A DNA stretch of 64,000 nucleotides from JBAZWV01 sp041660225 (GCA_041660225.1 JBAZWV010000001.1:62001-126000); one strand, 5' to 3'; counted from the stretch's first letter, positions 27,161-35,172 are shown. Numbers and translations: made by a program. Notes: generated by a model from the letters alone, not told the origin.

Positions 27161-27782
27161 TATTTTTCAGGAACTGTCCGAAATCAAATCCACGTGGCGC
27201 TGTAAAAAGGACCGTTGGTGTTCCATTCGCTTCTTTGCTCTTCGCATTGAAGTCGTGGAGTGCGTTCATCACTGAATCGTAGGAGTAGCTTTTCCGCTCT
27301 CGTCCCGGATCATTCATCGTGAATTCTTTTTTTTCGTCATCATATCCCGTGAGCACGGCAACATGATACGAATCTCCCAGCGGGGTTTCGCCGTACATCT
27401 TGAACATATTGATCAAGATGATGACGGGACGTTTTTTATCAAGCTCGCGCGTAATCTCTTTCAAAGACGGATTGCGCTTTATCGTTGTGCGAAAGGAGCC
27501 TTCGTGATCAATCAGCCGTTTGATTTCTTTCGCATCCGTATCCTGATTTTTCTTGAGCGCACTGTTTTCCCACGCGATCATCGTTTCCATTCTTCGTTTT
27601 GAATCATCGACCCAGATAGAATCATTTTTCGAATAATATCCCTCGACCATTGTCACGCTGGCTTCTTCGCACGCCTCGCTCCACGGTAATTCCCAAACTC
27701 CATCCGGAACTTGCGAAACATACGGCACCGGAAGAATGATGACCGCAAGAAGAAATCCGGAAAGCGAAGATGGCATTTTCAT
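27132..27782 (-). CDS. Secreted C39-like peptidase-fold protein
   Basis: About 216 residues from the ATG at 27782; an ATG at 27818 is an alternative, and the longer frame to 27854 would reach almost to the divergent gene. The N-terminal h-region (SLSGFLLAVIILPVPYV) looks like a signal peptide or anchor. The peptidase_C39_2-type pattern VPYVSQ, then WSEACEEASVTMV with the Cys, then YHVAVLTGYD with the His and MNDPG, suggests a papain-like double-glycine-type fold; the Cys-His pair is conserved, so proteolytic activity is possible. Substrate unknown. Confidence 0.8.
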   Translation of the reverse strand: MKMPSSLSGFLLAVIILPVPYVSQVPDGVWELPWSEACEEASVTMVEGYYSKNDSIWVDDSKRRMETMIAWENSALKKNQDTDAKEIKRLIDHEGSFRTTIKRNPSLKEITRELDKKRPVIILINMFKMYGETPLGDSYHVAVLTGYDDEKKEFTMNDPGRERKSYSYDSVMNALHDFNAKSKEANGTPTVLFTAPRGFDFGQFLKNIIDFVTSRL

Positions 27783-27868
27783 CTTTTTACCATAGCCTCT
27801 TTGTAGCTTTTTCTCCATGAGACGGTATAGTGTCATCAGGAGAGGACTATTCATTAACCTGCTGCATT

Positions 27869-28621
27869 ATGAACAATAACCGAATGATCGCGATCGTTGT
27901 GATCGTCCTCGCCCTTTTTGGCATTGGAGGTTTGTACGCGTTCAATCAATCGTCGAAAACGGAGAACGCGAATACGCCGACCAATCAGGCACCGAATCCG
28001 ACACCGAGTACTCCGAATCCAACAACGACTCCGCCGGTCACACCGCCCGCGACAACGCCGACATCGACAGAAGGAGGAGATATCACGACACCGACATCGA
28101 CGGTTTCGATCTGGGAAAAATATACTCGTGCCACGGAGTACTTTCTCAAATATCCTCCGTATCTCGTGCTTCAGACCGGAAGCGATTTGGCAGGTGGGTT
28201 CTTCGACATTGGATCGACCCAGGTAAAACTTCGGTTCCCGCAAGATTACTTTAAGAAAGACAATTCAAACTTCGTCGAGTCATATCTTGTTGTTAGCCGC
28301 AACACGATAGATACGGACCGGCTTGCGAGCTCGCAGTGCACTTCTTTCTCCGACATCGATAACAAAATGAACGATAAAGCCGCAAAAAAAGTTATCAACG
28401 GCGTGAGCTGGTACATGCAACATGTGGAAGAACCGGCTGCTGGGAATCGTTACTACAGTGACATCTACCGGACGGTTCGAGACAATTATTGCTATGAAGT
28501 CGCGATCACTGTTCATACGGGCGTGAAGGAAAACTACGAGCCGATGGTGCATGAGTTCAATAAAACCAAAGCAATCAATGTGCTTGAGAAGGTTTTGGGA
28601 ACGTTCACGTTCTTTAAGTAA
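27869..28621 (+). CDS. Membrane-anchored protein with Pro/Thr linker
   Basis: 250 residues from the ATG at 27869. A single N-terminal membrane helix (6-24), then a low-complexity Asn/Pro/Thr linker (about 30-80), and an extracytoplasmic globular domain (about 90-250). Two Cys (SSQCTSF and DNYCYEV) could pair. No family recognised. The last eight bases overlap the convergent greA gene. Confidence 0.7.
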   Translation: MNNNRMIAIVVIVLALFGIGGLYAFNQSSKTENANTPTNQAPNPTPSTPNPTTTPPVTPPATTPTSTEGGDITTPTSTVSIWEKYTRATEYFLKYPPYLVLQTGSDLAGGFFDIGSTQVKLRFPQDYFKKDNSNFVESYLVVSRNTIDTDRLASSQCTSFSDIDNKMNDKAAKKVINGVSWYMQHVEEPAAGNRYYSDIYRTVRDNYCYEVAITVHTGVKENYEPMVHEFNKTKAINVLEKVLGTFTFFK

Positions 28622-29120
28622 TCTCGACGATTCCGTACATCACGTCGCCGCGATCTGTTGAGATCGTAACGGCATCACCGACCTTGTGGTGGAGAAGTGC
28701 GGAGCCGAGAGGCGAAACATGAGAGATCCGGCCTTTGGTCGGATCTGTTTCGTGCGGACCGACGATGCGATAGGTTTTCTGTTTTCCCTCGATACTCACG
28801 ACAACCGTTGAACCCAGGCGAACATTCTCGGACGCTCCTTCTTCGATGAGGATGACGCGCTTCAATCGTTCTTTGATTCCAAAAATGCGTCCGTCGGTTC
28901 GCGCAAGCCGCGCCTTGGATTCCGTATACTCCGCGTTCTCGGAGAGATCGCCCATCGCGATCGCGCGCGTCAGGTCCGCGACGGTGTTCGGACGTTCCGC
29001 TTCAAGCTGCGCGAGTGTCCGTTTCAGATTCTCAACACCACGCGGCGTCAAATACACTGCTCCCGTATCGTCTTGGGCTTGTTGGCGAAGCATTTGCGAC
29101 CGGCGCTTGGGGAGTTGCAT
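28614..29120 (-). CDS. greA: Transcription elongation factor GreA/GreB
   Basis: 168 residues from the ATG at 29120. Rescues backtracked RNA polymerase by stimulating transcript cleavage. N-terminal coiled coil with the tip acidic pair in AMGDLSENAEYTESKARLA, and C-terminal FKBP-like domain (VRLGSTVVVSIEGKQKTYRI, then SPLGSALLHHKVGDAV). It is preceded on this strand by the intergenic region that holds the structured RNA. Confidence 0.93.
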   Translation of the reverse strand: MQLPKRRSQMLRQQAQDDTGAVYLTPRGVENLKRTLAQLEAERPNTVADLTRAIAMGDLSENAEYTESKARLARTDGRIFGIKERLKRVILIEEGASENVRLGSTVVVSIEGKQKTYRIVGPHETDPTKGRISHVSPLGSALLHHKVGDAVTISTDRGDVMYGIVEIT

Positions 29121-29200
29121 GTCCGCATGGTAGCGGAGTCTAGAAGTAGGGGCAATCAACGTTTTGGGATCAAAAAAATATTTTATCCACACGTTTTATC

Positions 29201-29206
29201 TTGACA
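29201..29206 (+). promoter_or_regulatory. Candidate -35 of the RNA/reverse transcriptase cassette
   Basis: Perfect TTGACA. The hexamer 17 bases downstream (AAAGCT, 29224-29229) is a poor -10, and TATGGA (29219-29224) lies only 12 bases away, so the promoter is not certain. A start near 29236 would begin the transcript with the 5' strand of the closing helix of the RNA below. Confidence 0.4.
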
Positions 29207-29225
29207 AAACCAAAAAAATATGGAA

Positions 29226-29525
29226 AGCTGATCATGCAACGGAGCAAAGAGGCTAAACCTCTAAGCGCCGACAAACGTTTCGTAAAAGCAACCTGACAGA
29301 CCATCGGGCTCACGACCAAGGAGGGGTCACCTCCAAGGAAGACTGAAACGAAACAAACCAGACCTGGAAGAAGCCGAAGCCGGTGCACAGGCGCGAAGGC
29401 GTCCAAAACCGTTCGCGAGCTGAAAACAGGAAAGAAATCATCGATCTTTGTCGAAAGATGAAGAAATGCGTAACCGCGATGAGACTGTGATCCTTTTCAA
29501 TGAGGCGCAGTGCAGGTAAACTGAA
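29226..29525 (+). ncRNA. Structured RNA upstream of the reverse transcriptase
   Basis: About 300 bases without a convincing reading frame. Helices by eye: closing stem GCAACGG (29236-29242) with CCGTTCGC (29409-29416, one bulge), extended by AGCT (29226-29229) with AGCT (29418-29421); hairpin AGAGG/CCTCT (29248-29252/29258-29262); GCGCC (29265-29269) with GGCGC (29390-29394); GTTTCGT (29277-29283) with ACGAAAC (29348-29354); hairpin GGAGG/CCTCC (29320-29324/29330-29334), which competes with GACC/GGTC (29314-29317/29325-29328); and ATCTTT/AAAGAT (29444-29449/29454-29459) with loop GTCG. I could not match it to RNase P RNA, tmRNA, SRP RNA, 6S RNA or a known riboswitch. Role unknown; as template, primer or scaffold for the adjacent enzyme it would make sense. 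Confidence 0.55.
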
Positions 29526-29526
29526 A

Positions 29527-29554
29527 GATGGTGGACGTGGCCACGTCCACCATC
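29527..29554 (+). repeat. Perfect 28-base palindrome before the reverse transcriptase
   Basis: GATGGTGGACGTGG (29527-29540) is followed directly by its exact reverse complement CCACGTCCACCATC (29541-29554). In RNA it forms a 12-base-pair hairpin with a four-base loop. It lies 11 bases before the start codon and has no following T tract, so it is not an intrinsic terminator. Confidence 0.9.
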
Positions 29555-29565
29555 AAACCAACTTG

Positions 29566-30741
29566 ATGTTTAAGATTACAGAAGAGCTACTTCTCAAAGC
29601 ATGGCTTGAAATCTATCGGAGTAAACCAAAGGCAAAAAGAAAATATTCTAGGGGAATTGATGAAGTGTCCATAGAGGATTTCAAGAAGCATGATCGAGAA
29701 AATCTCGGTGAAATATATCGCCAATTAGAGGGCGGTTTTTTTGAATTTAGACAATTAAAAGAATATAAAATTCCCCGTCCAGGAAAAAGTCCACGTTTAA
29801 TTCAGGCACCGACAGTTACAGATCGGATTGTCCAAAAAGTTATCTCTAATCATTTAATGGATGTTTTTCAAAAAATATTTACAACTGCGGGAATTGTAGG
29901 CTCAGTTCGGGGCACCACGGTTGAAGGCGTTCTTAGAGGGGCGGTGGGCTACTACGATCAAGGTTATCATTACGTTCTCAAAACTGATATTGAGAATTAT
30001 TTTCCCAGTATTAATAAAAAGAGATTAAAAAAAATCTTCTATAGAGAAATTCATGACGAAAAATTAAGAACATATTTTGATCAATTTCTCAAACAATCAA
30101 AACAACCAGGCATACCACAAGGGACTCCACTGTCTCCCTTCTTTGCGAATCTTTTTTTGCTTAATTTTGATAAAGCTCTTAAAAAAGAAAAGAATATAAA
30201 ACATTTTAGATACATAGATGATTTAGTAGTTTTTTGCGACAATAGAGATAGAGCAGAAGCTATTTTCAATAAAGTTGAACCTATGTTTAGAGATCTAGGG
30301 CTAACTATTCACCCTTTAAGTACACCTGGAAAGACTTTTATCGATCTATTTGATACAGGAAGAGTAGATGTGCTTGGTGTTATATATAAAAATAAAAAAC
30401 TTTTAATTAAACAAAAAAAATATCGAGAATTCATCGCTGAAACTATTACCCCCATTCAATTTAAAAGCTGTTTGAACTCTCGATTGAGTACTGAACAGGG
30501 TTTAAACGATCTATTAAAAGACTTGCGCTATCGAGTCTATGGGTGGGCGGGCGCCTACAGTTTTTGTGATGTAAAAGAAACTTTTGAGGATCTGGATGCA
30601 AAACTCTATGAGCAATTCAATAAACTACTCAATCGTCTTGCTCTCACTCCCACGGAAAAATCTTACTATTTAAGCCATCTTCCTAAATTCACAAGAGCTT
30701 TAAAAAAACGATCTTTAAAGAAGTCTCAACTATTGTCATAA
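29566..30741 (+). CDS. Stand-alone group II-like reverse transcriptase
   Basis: 391 residues from the ATG at 29566; an ATG at 29500 would translate the palindrome and adds 22 residues with no conserved features. Reverse transcriptase fingers/palm motifs: LIQAPTVTDRIVQKVI (75-95), KTDIENYFPSI with catalytic D141, GIPQGTPLSPFFANLFL (182-198) and RYIDDLVVF with catalytic D218-D219. The thumb resembles group II enzymes (RVYGWAGAYSFCDVKETF, near 323-340), but no maturase X, DNA-binding or HNH endonuclease region follows. The PQGTPLSP motif is not the DGR type (SQ). Base use is strikingly A+T-rich relative to both neighbours. No accessory protein accompanies it. Confidence 0.9.
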   Translation: MFKITEELLLKAWLEIYRSKPKAKRKYSRGIDEVSIEDFKKHDRENLGEIYRQLEGGFFEFRQLKEYKIPRPGKSPRLIQAPTVTDRIVQKVISNHLMDVFQKIFTTAGIVGSVRGTTVEGVLRGAVGYYDQGYHYVLKTDIENYFPSINKKRLKKIFYREIHDEKLRTYFDQFLKQSKQPGIPQGTPLSPFFANLFLLNFDKALKKEKNIKHFRYIDDLVVFCDNRDRAEAIFNKVEPMFRDLGLTIHPLSTPGKTFIDLFDTGRVDVLGVIYKNKKLLIKQKKYREFIAETITPIQFKSCLNSRLSTEQGLNDLLKDLRYRVYGWAGAYSFCDVKETFEDLDAKLYEQFNKLLNRLALTPTEKSYYLSHLPKFTRALKKRSLKKSQLLS

Positions 30742-30761
30742 AATCATTTTCCCGCTAACCT
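30733..30761 (+). promoter_or_regulatory. Promoter of the ABC-2 operon
   Basis: TTGTCA (30733-30738), 17-base spacer, TAACCT (30756-30761), ten bases before the start codon. The -35 lies in the end of the reverse transcriptase gene, so the exporter does not depend on that gene's promoter. Confidence 0.55.
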
Positions 30762-30770
30762 TAGCCAACT

Positions 30771-31685
30771 ATGGCCGCAATCGAAATCAAGAATCTCTCA
30801 AAAACCTACGCAACAGGTACAAAAGCCCTCACAAACGTCGATCTGACGGTGAAAGAAGGGGACTTTTTTGCGCTTCTTGGCGCGAACGGGGCGGGAAAAA
30901 CCACCGTTATCGCGATTTTGACGAGCCTCGTCACAAAAACGTCGGGAACCGTCACCGTGAACGGGTTTGATCTCGACAAGAATCCGGATGCGGTCAAAGC
31001 GCAGATCGGCGTTGTTCCGCAGGAATTTAACTTCAACATCTTCGAAAAGGTGGTCGATATCGTTCTTGATCAGGCGGGTTTTTACGGCGTTGAGCGGCCG
31101 GCTGCATTACTGCGAGCCGAAGAGCTCATGAAAGCGCTCGGACTCTGGGAAAAGAAAGACATGAAGTCCATGACACTTTCAGGCGGCATGAAACGCCGTC
31201 TCATGATCGTCCGCGCGCTCATGCATCAGCCAAAAATTCTGTTGCTTGATGAGCCGACGGCGGGTGTCGATGTCGAGCTACGTCACGGCATGTGGGAGTA
31301 TCTCAAAAAACTCAATGCCGAAGGCACGACAATTTTGCTGACAACGCATTATTTGGAAGAAGTGGAACAGCTTTGCAAGAACGTCGTCATTCTGAAAAAA
31401 GGGGAGAAGGCACACGACTCTTCTGTCGCATCGTTGCTTTCGGGACTTCCGTCCTCGACGTACCGCGTAACACTCGACAAGGATCCGAAAACGCTCGACA
31501 TCAAGGGGATGAAAATTTCTCCGCGTGATGAACGAACGGCGGATATCGAACTTGACTCCAATCAAAGTCTCACGAGCCTCATGCAGACGCTTTCGGATGC
31601 AGGCGTAAACGTTCTCGACATTCGTCCGGCGGCGAACCGAATTGAACAGGCATTTCTTGATATTACCAACGGACAACCCGTATGA
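30771..31685 (+). CDS. ABC-2 type transporter ATP-binding protein
   Basis: 304 residues. Walker A GANGAGKTT, signature TLSGGMKRRL and Walker B KILLLDEPTAGVD in an intact ABC domain, followed by a DrrA/YadG-like C-terminal extension. Overlaps the permease gene by four bases (ATGA), so the two are translationally coupled. Such systems export drugs, lipids or polysaccharides; the substrate is not inferable. Confidence 0.94.
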   Translation: MAAIEIKNLSKTYATGTKALTNVDLTVKEGDFFALLGANGAGKTTVIAILTSLVTKTSGTVTVNGFDLDKNPDAVKAQIGVVPQEFNFNIFEKVVDIVLDQAGFYGVERPAALLRAEELMKALGLWEKKDMKSMTLSGGMKRRLMIVRALMHQPKILLLDEPTAGVDVELRHGMWEYLKKLNAEGTTILLTTHYLEEVEQLCKNVVILKKGEKAHDSSVASLLSGLPSSTYRVTLDKDPKTLDIKGMKISPRDERTADIELDSNQSLTSLMQTLSDAGVNVLDIRPAANRIEQAFLDITNGQPV

Positions 31686-32452
31686 GCTCAATCCAAATCG
31701 TTGCCTTCAAGACTTTGATGCACCGCGAGATCGGTCGTCAATTTCGAATCTGGAAGCAAACCTTTCTCCCTCCCGTCATCACACAAACGCTGTACTTCCT
31801 CGTCTTCGGAACCTTCATCGGTTCGCAGATCGCGCCGATCAAGGGCGTGTCGTACATGGGCTATATCGTTCCCGGCATCATTATGATGGCCGTGATTACG
31901 AGCTCATACATGAACGTCGTGTTCTCGTTTTTCAGCATCAAGTTCATGCGCAGCATTGAAGAGCTGCTCGTCTCTCCGATGTCGTATCGCACGATGCTTC
32001 TTGGTTTTGTTTCCGGTGGCGTGTTTCGCGCGGTATTCACGGGGCTCCTCGTCTTCATCGTTTCGTTCATCTTCGTACGTCCGGTCGTCCAGCATCCGTT
32101 CATCGTGTTGCTCTTCGTTATCCTGACGGCGACGGTGTTCGCCCTCGGAGGATTCCTGAATGCGATCTTCGCAAAAAACTTCGATGATGCGGGAACGTTT
32201 ACGACGTTTGTGCTGACTCCGCTCACGTATCTTGGTGGCGTCTTCTATTCGATTGAATCATTGCCACCGTTTTTCCGCACACTCTCGTACTTCAATCCAA
32301 TCGTCTACATGGTCGACGGATTCCGCTTTGGATTTTACGGTATCCACGACACGAATCCGTGGATCGGCGTGATTTTTCTCACGGTTATTTCTCTCGGACT
32401 CGCGACCTTGAATCTTCATCTTCTGAAAAAAGGAACGGGACTTCGGGCATAA
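31682..32452 (+). CDS. ABC-2 type transporter permease
   Basis: 256 residues with about six membrane helices. YadH/NodJ-like: an N-terminal amphipathic helix (FKTLMHREIGRQFRIWKQTF), then helices from about residue 31 to 250, with the conserved LTPLTYLGGVFYSI loop before the last pair. Partner of the preceding ATPase. Ends before a strong terminator. Confidence 0.92.
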   Translation: MSSIQIVAFKTLMHREIGRQFRIWKQTFLPPVITQTLYFLVFGTFIGSQIAPIKGVSYMGYIVPGIIMMAVITSSYMNVVFSFFSIKFMRSIEELLVSPMSYRTMLLGFVSGGVFRAVFTGLLVFIVSFIFVRPVVQHPFIVLLFVILTATVFALGGFLNAIFAKNFDDAGTFTTFVLTPLTYLGGVFYSIESLPPFFRTLSYFNPIVYMVDGFRFGFYGIHDTNPWIGVIFLTVISLGLATLNLHLLKKGTGLRA

Positions 32453-32467
32453 CGACAGAGTTGGAAC

Positions 32468-32496
32468 AAAAAACCTCCTGAACGGAGGCTTTTTTG
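32468..32496 (+). terminator. Intrinsic terminator of the ABC-2 operon
   Basis: CCTCC (32474-32478) pairs with GGAGG (32484-32488), flanked by A6 and T6 runs. Confidence 0.82.
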
Positions 32497-32505
32497 TATC
32501 CTCAT

Positions 32506-32544
32506 ACCTACTACCTTGCATAACATAGTAGTAGGTGTTATGGT
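32506..32544 (+). promoter_or_regulatory. padR promoter with inverted-repeat operator
   Basis: -35 TTGCAT (32516-32521), 17-base spacer, -10 TATGGT (32539-32544). A nine-base inverted repeat ACCTACTAC (32506-32514)/GTAGTAGGT (32528-32536), with a 13-base gap, brackets the -35 and reaches into the spacer. This is a good operator for autoregulation by the PadR protein. Transcription would start about ten bases before the ATG. Confidence 0.7.
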
Positions 32545-32558
32545 CTTGTCGTACCCCT

Positions 32559-32909
32559 ATGACTCACCAACCTCCCCTCGATGTGAGCAACACCAAGGCC
32601 CAGATGCGCAAAGGCATTCTGGAGTTTTGTATCTTGCTGATCATCTCCCAGGGAAAGACCTACACCAACGATATTCTGAAGGAACTCCGCACGGCGGATC
32701 TCCTCGTTGTCGAAGGTACCGTCTACCCCATCTTGAGCCGCCTGAAAAACGCCGGACTCCTGTCGTACGATTGGTCGGAAAGTCCGAATGGTCCGCCGCG
32801 CAAATATTATGCGCTGACCGAAAACGGACACGATTTTTTAGAACAGTTGGTGGGTACATGGGAATCCCTGGATTCTTCGATTAACAAGCTCCTCACGAAG
32901 TTCAACTAA
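32559..32909 (+). CDS. PadR family transcriptional regulator
   Basis: 116 residues. Winged helix with the PadR pattern KGILEFCILLIISQGKTYTN, then VVEGTVYPILSRLKNAGLL and NGPPRKYYALTENG; a C-terminal dimerisation helix follows. PadR proteins usually repress neighbouring genes and themselves, responding to a small ligand or membrane stress. Followed by the PspC-domain gene with a six-base gap, so the two form an operon under the operator at 32506-32536. Confidence 0.94.
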   Translation: MTHQPPLDVSNTKAQMRKGILEFCILLIISQGKTYTNDILKELRTADLLVVEGTVYPILSRLKNAGLLSYDWSESPNGPPRKYYALTENGHDFLEQLVGTWESLDSSINKLLTKFN

Positions 32910-32914
32910 CGCAT

Positions 32915-34678
32915 ATGAAAAAAACCATTTCTATTACGCTCGGAGGACGCATCTTCGCGATCGAAGAAGACGGATACGGTGTGCTTGAACAGTACCTGAA
33001 CGGACTGAAGCGTCATTTTACCGGCGATCCGTCGTCGGATGAGCTGATGGCCGATATCGAATCCAGCATCGGAGAAAAATTCGAAGAGAAGCTCGGTCCG
33101 CACAAGCAGGCGGTCACGCTTGAAGATGTGAACGGCGTCATCCTGGTCATGGGCAAGATCGAAGAAATCGCGGATGAAGAATCGCGAGATGACAAGAAGG
33201 GTTCCAAAACGGACGATGCGAACACATCCAAACGTTTTTATCGTAATCCGGACGACATGGTCATTGGAGGCGTGTGCTCAGGTATCGCTGCGTATTTCGG
33301 CATTGATCCGCTCATCGTGCGCATTATTTTCGCCATACTCACACTCGTAAACGGATTTGGCATTCTCGTATATCTCGTTCTGTGGATGGCGATGCCTCTT
33401 GCAGAAACGAGCACACAGAAACTTGAAATGCGCGGCAAGCCGCTGAATGTCGAAGAAATCGAAGAACTCATAAAGGAACGAGCGGAAGGTGTTGGCAGGG
33501 AAGGTCGTGAAGCATGGCAACGCGCACAGAAACCGGATTCGGTCATGCGCAGAATCCTGAATGTTCCCGTACGTATTGTCGGAGCCATTGCTACGGGCTT
33601 GCGCACATTCTTTCGTATGCTTGGTCCGGTTCTCGGCGTTCTCATCGGTCTCCCGATTTTGATCAGCGCGATCGCCGGCCTTGTTGCGACGAACGTAACC
33701 GCGACACTTCTTCTGTTCCGTATCAATTCGCCCTATATTATTTCGGACCTGCCTCTCGCGGAGCTCGCGGGACAGCCGATGTATTACGTGGGGGTTGTTG
33801 CAGGATATTTTCTCGTACTCATTCCATTCATCTTTCTCGCGACGCTTGGAATAAGCATCGTTCGTCGCAGAAGCTGCTTCGGTGCGGTATCGAGCGGCAT
33901 GTGGATCGCCATTTGGATCGTTGCGGCAGGAGCAGGAGCCGTTGCCGCAAGCGATGTTGCTCCCTGGGTGCATACGCGTTCGCAGGAAATGGAACGACAA
34001 GCGACGGTCTCGCGTACGATTGAGCAGCGTGACTTCACGTCGATCGCTCTCTCTGATTCGATCAATGTGACGATCACACGCGGTGATGACTATGCGCTGA
34101 GCTTTACCGGTCTGCAAAAAGACATGGATGCGCTGCATTTCACGAACGAAAAAGGCGTTCTCAAGATCACACAGCGGGATGAACGAATCGGTCCGTGCGT
34201 TTTCTGCTTCCGACATCGCGTGGAAGGGGAGATCACGCTTCCGCGTCTTGTCTCGTACACCGGATCCGATGAGAGCCATGGGTCGATCAACGGATTCACG
34301 GAAGACCTCGTCCTCGCCTTGAATGACGTCGCGCAGCTTGATCTTGAAATGCTGGGACAGAATGCGACCGCCACAACACGCGACGTGAGCCGATTAATGC
34401 TGACGGGAAGCTCGACGCGTCTTGTTCTCGATACCTCCGACGCTTCACGAATCATCGCCGAAGGATTTGTCTCAACATTCATCCGCGTAACCGGACGTGA
34501 TGTCAGCCGTACGGTTCTGGAGGGGTCGACACATGAGCTGCTCGTTGATCTCAAGGATGTCGCTCGTGTTGATGCTGACGATCTGACGAGCGACCTTGTC
34601 ACATTCTCGACGCGGGATGTTTCGCACTACGAAGGACCGCAGCCCACACATCTGGAGACAGAATACGAAACGGATTGA
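32915..34678 (+). CDS. PspC domain / GIN-like membrane protein
   Basis: 587 residues. A cytoplasmic N-terminal domain (1-100), a PspC domain (about 107-163: KRFYRNPDDMVIGGVCSGIA then VLWMAMPL), several further membrane helices (about 195-350), and a beta-rich C-terminal part (about 365-575) with repeated Asp/Ser/Val strands, similar to the head-GIN/DUF2807-type right-handed fold. Known partners of PadR-type regulators in phage-shock-like envelope responses. Likely senses or stabilises the membrane. Confidence 0.8.
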   Translation: MKKTISITLGGRIFAIEEDGYGVLEQYLNGLKRHFTGDPSSDELMADIESSIGEKFEEKLGPHKQAVTLEDVNGVILVMGKIEEIADEESRDDKKGSKTDDANTSKRFYRNPDDMVIGGVCSGIAAYFGIDPLIVRIIFAILTLVNGFGILVYLVLWMAMPLAETSTQKLEMRGKPLNVEEIEELIKERAEGVGREGREAWQRAQKPDSVMRRILNVPVRIVGAIATGLRTFFRMLGPVLGVLIGLPILISAIAGLVATNVTATLLLFRINSPYIISDLPLAELAGQPMYYVGVVAGYFLVLIPFIFLATLGISIVRRRSCFGAVSSGMWIAIWIVAAGAGAVAASDVAPWVHTRSQEMERQATVSRTIEQRDFTSIALSDSINVTITRGDDYALSFTGLQKDMDALHFTNEKGVLKITQRDERIGPCVFCFRHRVEGEITLPRLVSYTGSDESHGSINGFTEDLVLALNDVAQLDLEMLGQNATATTRDVSRLMLTGSSTRLVLDTSDASRIIAEGFVSTFIRVTGRDVSRTVLEGSTHELLVDLKDVARVDADDLTSDLVTFSTRDVSHYEGPQPTHLETEYETD

Positions 34679-34702
34679 GGTCCTGAGAAAGGGGAGTATA
34701 CT
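34675..34702 (+). promoter_or_regulatory. Promoter of the YggT-like gene
   Basis: TTGAGG (34675-34680), 16-base spacer, TATACT (34697-34702). The -35 overlaps the stop codon of the PspC gene. Confidence 0.6.
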
Positions 34703-34735
34703 GAAGCCATAAGCCATTTTTAGCCAAAACGCCTT

Positions 34736-35158
34736 ATGGACAACAGCATGCAAACTCCTACAAAGGCGCCGATGCCGAACGTAGACTCAACCCTTCGTGA
34801 AGAACGGTTGCCGACGCATCGCATTAAGCCGCTCTACCGCACGACGCAGATCGTTTGGTATATCGTCGGTCTCCTTGAAATACTTCTCGCGTTGCGTTTC
34901 TTTCTGAAGCTCTTCGCAGCCAATTCTGCAGCAGGGTTCTCGAAATTTATCTACGGCGCAACGGAGATCTTCGCCGGACCGTTCTTGATTGTCTTCCAGG
35001 GATCGCGTGTGAACAGCAGCGTGTTCGAGTGGTCCACGCTTCTCGCCATGGCGGTGTACTTCCTGATCGGTCTACTGATCGTGAAAGCGCTTGTCATGAG
35101 CAAGCCTGTTTCGACGAAAGAAGCGGATCAAAAACTTCCCGGACAAGAAAAACTCTAA
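34736..35158 (+). CDS. YggT-like membrane protein
   Basis: 140 residues from the ATG at 34736; an ATG four codons downstream is also possible. A charged N-terminus of about 40 residues, then a YGGT-type segment with a first helix (VWYIVGLLEILLALRFFLKL), a re-entrant or short segment around FAGPFLIVF, and a last helix (LLAMAVYFLIGLLIVKAL). One copy rather than the usual two YGGT repeats. Own promoter and terminator. Confidence 0.75.
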   Translation: MDNSMQTPTKAPMPNVDSTLREERLPTHRIKPLYRTTQIVWYIVGLLEILLALRFFLKLFAANSAAGFSKFIYGATEIFAGPFLIVFQGSRVNSSVFEWSTLLAMAVYFLIGLLIVKALVMSKPVSTKEADQKLPGQEKL

Positions 35159-35172
35159 CGGATTTTTGAAAG

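Noticed and set aside
29170..29406. 78-residue open frame on the minus strand
   Set aside because: Overlaps the structured RNA region, has no clear start signal or family features, and is probably a by-product of the RNA's composition.
29226..29525. RNase P RNA, tmRNA, SRP RNA or a riboswitch
   Set aside because: Fragments such as GGTAAAC and GGAAG look suggestive, but the conserved cores of these RNAs are missing.
29500..29565. Longer start of the reverse transcriptase
   Set aside because: It would translate the perfect palindrome into a Gly/His-rich stretch; the ATG at 29566 fits the family better.
29226..30741. Diversity-generating retroelement
   Set aside because: The reverse transcriptase motif is PQGTPLSP, not the SQ-type of DGRs; no Avd-like protein, no adenine-substituted template/variable repeat pair was found in the window.
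29121..30770. Complete group II intron
   Set aside because: No maturase X/endonuclease region, and only about 30 bases separate the stop from the next gene, so there is no room for domains V and VI downstream; no GUGYG-type 5' end was seen.
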